From contig JANWJA010000012.1 in the NCBI GenBank assembly GCA_025449615.1, positions 1 through 8,071 of the forward strand: 8,071 bases of DNA, written 5' to 3'. This document shows positions 5,974 to 8,071 of the stretch, one piece after another. The notes beneath the pieces are model-generated. The model ran no database searches and had not been told where the DNA came from. It saw only the letters and a list, made by a program, of their open reading frames with translations. Made by a program: the position numbers and the translations under genes. How positions within the stretch are numbered: the first letter of the stretch is position 1; each line of letters starts with the position of its first letter. This DNA comes from Methyloceanibacter sp. (GTDB lineage Bacteria; Pseudomonadota; Alphaproteobacteria; Rhizobiales; Methyloligellaceae).

Positions 5974-6484
5974 CCGGAATTGGCGTATAGCGCCGCTGGG
6001 GTGTCAAGGTCGTCACTTTAGCGGTTTCGACCGGCGCGGCGACGTCGAGGCAGAGGATGCGGTCGACACAAAGCCCATCCTGCGACAGCGGCAATCTCAG
6101 CCAGAACAACACGATATGATCGCGGCCCTCTGCCGGTCCCCGCACCACGCCATGATGCGGCGCGCCGGTCTCCAAGATGCGCTCATGCGCACGGCGCCAA
6201 TAATCTGCCTGTCCGCCCGAGAACACTTGGCCGACACGCTGGCCGGTAATTTCCCTGCCATAGATGTCGTGGAAATTGGTGCCTGCGAGGCGGAACCGCG
6301 CCTCTTCGAGGCCATTGGCAACGTCGATCAAACCAATATTCGGCAGCAGCTTGGTAACACCCTGCGGATCGATATCGGAGCGCGCCGGCATTTGCCGGGA
6401 GCCTGCCGCTTCAAGCCAATAGTCGAAAAGCATACGCTGTCCCTGAACAACCAGTTGTGCCCTAAAGGCTCGCCTGGACAGCAT
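5933..6484 (-). CDS. PAS_5-type single-domain PAS protein
   Basis: This 183-residue cytoplasmic protein consists of one PAS-like domain of the PAS_5 (formerly DUF1457) family. Diagnostic parts are 'LFDYWLEAAGSRQMPARSDI' at 19-38, 'LLPNIGLIDV' at 46-55, 'RFRLAGTNFHDIYGREITGQ' at 63-82, 'YWRRAHERILETGAPHHGVV' at 95-114, and 'IVLFWLRLPLSQDG', 'DRILCLDV' near 124-148. The 35 C-terminal residues are unstructured-looking and end in HCS. There is no output domain, so it probably acts through a partner such as a sensor kinase. The ATG at 6484 has a strong GGGGGAGG just upstream. The 3' end overlaps the converging small gene by 41 bp. The 236-bp gap upstream, shared with the end of mucR, is packed with GANTC sites. 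Confidence 0.87.
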   Translation of the reverse strand: MLSRRAFRAQLVVQGQRMLFDYWLEAAGSRQMPARSDIDPQGVTKLLPNIGLIDVANGLEEARFRLAGTNFHDIYGREITGQRVGQVFSGGQADYWRRAHERILETGAPHHGVVRGPAEGRDHIVLFWLRLPLSQDGLCVDRILCLDVAAPVETAKVTTLTPQRRYTPIPVKVAAEPQQIHCS

Positions 6485-6631
6485 GTGGCCTCCCCCTGCC
6501 GCAAGTCGTTCAAAACACCTGCGAATCGCCGCTATCTGTACAAGACTATGTGTGGTTCGGATTCGACGCGCAAGAGTCCTCGGCGAAATTCATAAAGAAT
6601 CGCAATAGCTTGTAGCTGAATCGCGGTCGCT

Positions 6632-6665
6632 CTACTCGATATGGGTGCTTAAGCCGCCCGAGTAG
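6632..6665. repeat. Inverted repeat CTACTCG...CGAGTAG with inner palindrome
   Basis: CTACTCG (6632-6638) and CGAGTAG (6659-6665) pair perfectly around 20 bases that include the 8-bp palindrome GCTTAAGC (6647-6654). It could fold as a nested hairpin in the mucR 3' region or the upstream region of the PAS gene. There is no U-tract on either strand. Confidence 0.45.
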
Positions 6666-6672
6666 GCTCGAT

Positions 6673-6691
6673 CTGTTTCATAACGAAACAG
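6673..6691. repeat. Inverted repeat CTGTTTC-ATAAC-GAAACAG
   Basis: Two perfect 7-bp arms flank five bases, 29 bp after the mucR stop codon and 189 bp upstream of the PAS gene start. On the minus strand no U-run follows, so it is a weak terminator candidate. The spacing also suits a dimeric repressor operator. Confidence 0.5.
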
Positions 6692-6720
6692 CAAAACATC
6701 CAAAACCGCTGATTCGCGCG

Positions 6721-7128
6721 CTATTTGCGCCTCTGCCCCAGACCCATGCGCTTGGCGAGGTCAGACCGGGCGGCCGCATAATTCGGGGCGACCATGGGGT
6801 AGTCGTGCGGCAGGCCCCATTTCTCCCGATAGTCCTCAGGAGTCAGATTGTAATGGGTCCGCAGGTGGCGTTTAAGGGATTTGAACTTCTTCCCGTCTTC
6901 GAGGCAGATAATGTACTCGGGCGTCACGGACTTTTTCACCGGTACTGCCGGACGCAACTCCTCGCGAATGGTTTGCCCCGTCGTGGATGAAGCGCGGCTT
7001 AGCGCGTCGAAGACATTCTGGATGACACTCGGCAGGTCCGAAGCGACCACAGTATTGTTGCTCACATAAGCCGAGACAATCTCTGCTGTAAGCTCAACGA
7101 GCTCCGTTTTCTCCAGATTTTCTTCCAT
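6721..7128 (-). CDS. mucR: MucR/Ros family transcriptional regulator
   Basis: MucR proteins are one-zinc-finger, H-NS-like regulators that oligomerise through the N terminus and silence AT-rich promoters. They control exopolysaccharide, motility, symbiosis or virulence, and cell-cycle genes. The 135-residue protein has the helical N-terminal part ([20 protein letters not shown], about 9-28) and the finger C75-x2-D78-x9-H88-x3-H92 in [19 protein letters not shown]. The family signature '[21 protein letters not shown]' begins at residue 95, and the end is [15 protein letters not shown]. Asp replacing the second zinc Cys is seen in many MucR proteins. The start at 7128 is set by GGAG eight bases upstream and by the family's usual N terminus; an extension to 7212 is the untranslated leader. 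MucR proteins often repress their own gene. Confidence 0.95.
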   Translation of the reverse strand: MEENLEKTELVELTAEIVSAYVSNNTVVASDLPSVIQNVFDALSRASSTTGQTIREELRPAVPVKKSVTPEYIICLEDGKKFKSLKRHLRTHYNLTPEDYREKWGLPHDYPMVAPNYAAARSDLAKRMGLGQRRK

Positions 7129-7205
7129 GTTGTGCGCTCCTTTGTCCCTGTCCGTCCCTATTGCTATTGCATTTTGCCGTTTTTGTGACGCGAACTTGGA
7201 AGGTT

Positions 7206-7234
7206 GCCGCAATTAGAGAAATACCCGATGCGGC
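7206..7234. repeat. Inverted repeat GCCGCA...TGCGGC in the mucR leader
   Basis: Six-bp arms at 7206-7211 and 7229-7234 are separated by 17 bp. The repeat lies just downstream of the predicted mucR transcription start. It could be an operator for autoregulation, but six-bp arms in GC-rich DNA are weak evidence. Confidence 0.2.
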
Positions 7235-7253
7235 GCGACTAAATTTACGAGGT

Positions 7254-7281
7254 TCTATACCATTTTCCTAAGACGCTGCAA
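7254..7281 (-). promoter_or_regulatory. Candidate mucR promoter with extended -10
   Basis: On the minus strand, TGGTATAGA (hexamer TATAGA at 7254-7259) matches an extended -10. TTGCAG (7276-7281) lies 16 bp upstream as a weak -35. It would give a leader of about 119 nt before the mucR start. Confidence 0.3.
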
Positions 7282-7295
7282 CGCAATATCTTGGA

Positions 7296-7320
7296 AGATA
7301 AGCTTTAGACTGAGATAAGC
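7296..7320. repeat. AGATAAGC direct repeat, 17-bp period
   Basis: AGATAAGC is at 7296-7303 and again at 7313-7320. The copies lie 15-39 bp upstream of the proposed mucR -35, a typical place for paired regulator contacts. Confidence 0.3.
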
Positions 7321-7403
7321 CTAACCGAACTATTCCGTACTTCAAATGGCTTGCAGCCACTTCTTAAGTTTAACTCGCAAGGCACGGCGCCGATTAAGGC
7401 TCG

Positions 7404-7431
7404 TTGACCGCCCTCAGGCGTCCACCATAAT
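7404..7431 (+). promoter_or_regulatory. Candidate sigma-70 promoter of msrB
   Basis: TTGACC (7404-7409) and CATAAT (7426-7431) each differ by one base from the housekeeping consensus and are 16 bp apart. Transcription would begin near 7438, leaving a leader of about 105 nt that includes the GTGGATATCCAC palindrome. Confidence 0.45.
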
Positions 7432-7502
7432 TCAACAAGCCATCAATGCTCCGTGACACACCGTTTCCCGCCCTGGAGTTGCTTTTTGTCGATCGCCATA
7501 TT

Positions 7503-7514
7503 GTGGATATCCAC
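7503..7514. promoter_or_regulatory. 12-bp perfect palindrome GTGGATATCCAC before msrB
   Basis: The palindrome centres about 36 bp upstream of the msrB ATG, downstream of the candidate promoter. A protein bound here would block transcription, and the position suits a repressor. I do not recognise a known regulator's consensus in it. Confidence 0.3.
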
Positions 7515-7543
7515 CATCCTTAAGAACGGGAAAGTCTCCAGAG

Positions 7544-7984
7544 ATGAACAGATCGACCGAGGCCAAGAAGAACGACACCGTGAAGCTTACCAAGTCCGAT
7601 GCTGAGTGGCGGAAACAACTGACTCCCGAGCAATATTACGTTACCCGCGAGCATGGCACCGAGCGTGCCTTCAGCCATCCTTATTGGCAGGAGAAGCGCG
7701 ACGGCTTGTACAAATGCGTCGCTTGCGGCGCGCCGCTGTTCAGCTCCGATACCAAATACGATTCCGGCACGGGCTGGCCGAGCTTCTATGCACCGGCAGA
7801 CAACGGCGCCTTGAGCGAGCACGAGGATCGCAAATTCCTGATGCGCCGGACGGAGGTCCGCTGCGCCAATTGCGAGGCGCATCTCGGCCACGTCTTCACT
7901 GACGGACCGAAACCCACCGGCCAGCGCTATTGCATCAATGGTTGTGCGCTGGAGCTCGATACAAAAGACAAGAGTTCCGGCTAA
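7544..7984 (+). CDS. msrB: MsrB, peptide-methionine (R)-S-oxide reductase
   Basis: MsrB reduces the R epimer of methionine sulfoxide in proteins, using thioredoxin to regenerate. The 146-residue cytoplasmic form has '[18 protein letters not shown]' at 26-43, the zinc cysteines C58/C61 and C107/C110 in two CxxC motifs, GTGWPSF at 75-81, [10 protein letters not shown] at 113-122, and the catalytic Cys130 in RYCIN at 128-132. The resolving Cys found in E. coli MsrB within GCGWPSF is Thr76 here. A further Cys134 sits four residues after the catalytic one (NGCALEL), where Ala, Val or Ser is usual. No signal peptide is seen. The RBS is poor (CCAGAG next to the ATG, GGGAAAG further up). Nine bases separate it from the peptidase gene, so they are probably cotranscribed. 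Confidence 0.96.
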   Translation: MNRSTEAKKNDTVKLTKSDAEWRKQLTPEQYYVTREHGTERAFSHPYWQEKRDGLYKCVACGAPLFSSDTKYDSGTGWPSFYAPADNGALSEHEDRKFLMRRTEVRCANCEAHLGHVFTDGPKPTGQRYCINGCALELDTKDKSSG

Positions 7985-7993
7985 ACTCCTTGC

Positions 7994-8071
7994 ATGAATC
8001 AAAAAATCTCGCCTGACCGCGCGGCGCCACGCGCTACGCGCCGTCCCTTCACCGACACTCATCATGGCATC
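7994..8071 (+). CDS. N terminus of an oligopeptidase B-like S9 peptidase (partial)
   Basis: The first 26 codons run from ATG at 7994 to the window edge with no stop. The start 'MNQKISPDRAAPRATRRPF' continues TDTHHGI. The pattern RRP-(F/H)-x-(D/L)-THHG(I/V) is typical of the first strand of the beta-propeller in oligopeptidase B (protease II, S9A family), a cytosolic serine peptidase cutting short peptides after basic residues. The catalytic triad lies outside the window. The nine-base gap to msrB, with CTCCTT rather than a purine-rich RBS before the ATG, suggests translation coupled to msrB. The call depends on a short stretch, so the family is likely but not certain. Confidence 0.68.
   Translation, partial: MNQKISPDRAAPRATRRPFTDTHHGI

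Larger units (their letters stand above)
6523..6715. promoter_or_regulatory. Cluster of six GANTC (CcrM) sites
   Basis: GANTC occurs at 6523-6527, 6560-6564, 6574-6578, 6597-6601, 6618-6622 and 6711-6715, all within the 236-bp gap between the PAS gene and mucR. Two of them sit in a GAATCGC direct repeat spaced 21 bp start to start. GANTC is the target of the cell-cycle methyltransferase CcrM of alphaproteobacteria. By hand I count five in the first kilobase of the window and none in the other two long intergenic regions. Confidence 0.5.
7129..7543. other. Divergent regulatory region between mucR and msrB
   Basis: This 415-bp stretch has no credible gene. From left to right it holds the mucR leader with A-tracts, an imperfectly spaced inverted repeat (7206-7234), a candidate mucR promoter on the minus strand (7254-7281), an AGATAAGC direct repeat (7296-7320), a TTAAGTTTAA element (7364-7373), a candidate msrB promoter (7404-7431), and a 12-bp palindrome (7503-7514). 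Its AT-richer middle is the type of DNA that MucR binds. Confidence 0.6.

Noticed and set aside
5942..6595. Plus-strand frame of 217 codons opposite the PAS gene
   Set aside because: The opposite strand encodes a clear PAS_5 domain with a strong RBS. This frame lacks any recognisable motif.
7520..8065. Minus-strand frame of 181 codons opposite msrB
   Set aside because: It mirrors the MsrB coding sequence, whose zinc and catalytic motifs are unmistakable, and shows no family features of its own.
1..8071. Mobile element, defence system, CRISPR array or biosynthetic cluster
   Set aside because: No transposase, integrase, terminal repeats, regularly spaced repeats, nuclease/toxin pairs or modular enzymes were seen. 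Codon use is even across the clear genes and gene content is typical of the core chromosome.

Overview
The window looks like chromosomal core sequence from an alphaproteobacterium of the order Hyphomicrobiales, most likely near the Bradyrhizobium/Rhodopseudomonas/Afipia group. This rests on gene content: a Ros/MucR-type one-finger regulator, DUF1491, DUF5330, a paired DUF1214/DUF1254-type module, a PAS_5-type single-domain protein and a DivJ/PleC-type histidine kinase, all with GC-rich third codon positions. I see no insertion sequence, phage gene, tRNA, rRNA or CRISPR array.

Layout. Bases 1-785 (+) hold the 3' end of a DUF1214 protein, overlapping by 10 bp a small membrane-anchored DUF1254-like protein. 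Bases 799-4105 (-) form a co-directional block. Read in its own direction it runs: membrane sensor histidine kinase, membrane-anchored protein with two peptidoglycan-binding domains, DUF1491 protein, and a 69-residue protein with a GEIVIFPGVRIERR motif. A 361-bp divergent intergenic region with a clear 18-bp inverted repeat separates the kinase from a DUF5330 protein gene and sufE (4467-5409, +). Bases 5410-5973 are weakly coding. They hold a doubtful minus-strand ORF and a plausible TTG-started small protein that runs tail-to-tail into a PAS_5-type gene (5933-6484, -). mucR (6721-7128, -) and msrB (7544-7984, +) diverge from a 415-bp regulatory region. The window ends in the first 26 codons of an oligopeptidase B-like S9 peptidase directly behind msrB.

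How it works together. Most genes are housekeeping: SufE feeds sulfur to Fe-S assembly and MsrB repairs oxidised methionine. The more interesting theme is possible cell-cycle and envelope control. A DivJ/PleC-like kinase, a single-domain PAS protein and MucR lie within about 4 kb, and in Caulobacter proteins of these three kinds act on the CtrA circuit. The PAS-mucR intergenic region carries six GANTC (CcrM) sites in 236 bp. A TTAA-N6-TTAA element lies upstream of the kinase. I found no clearly new multi-gene system. The best leads are the GANTC cluster, several inverted or direct repeats in the control regions, two small uncharacterised proteins, a possible leaderless sufE, and an MsrB with an unusual second cysteine beside the catalytic one.
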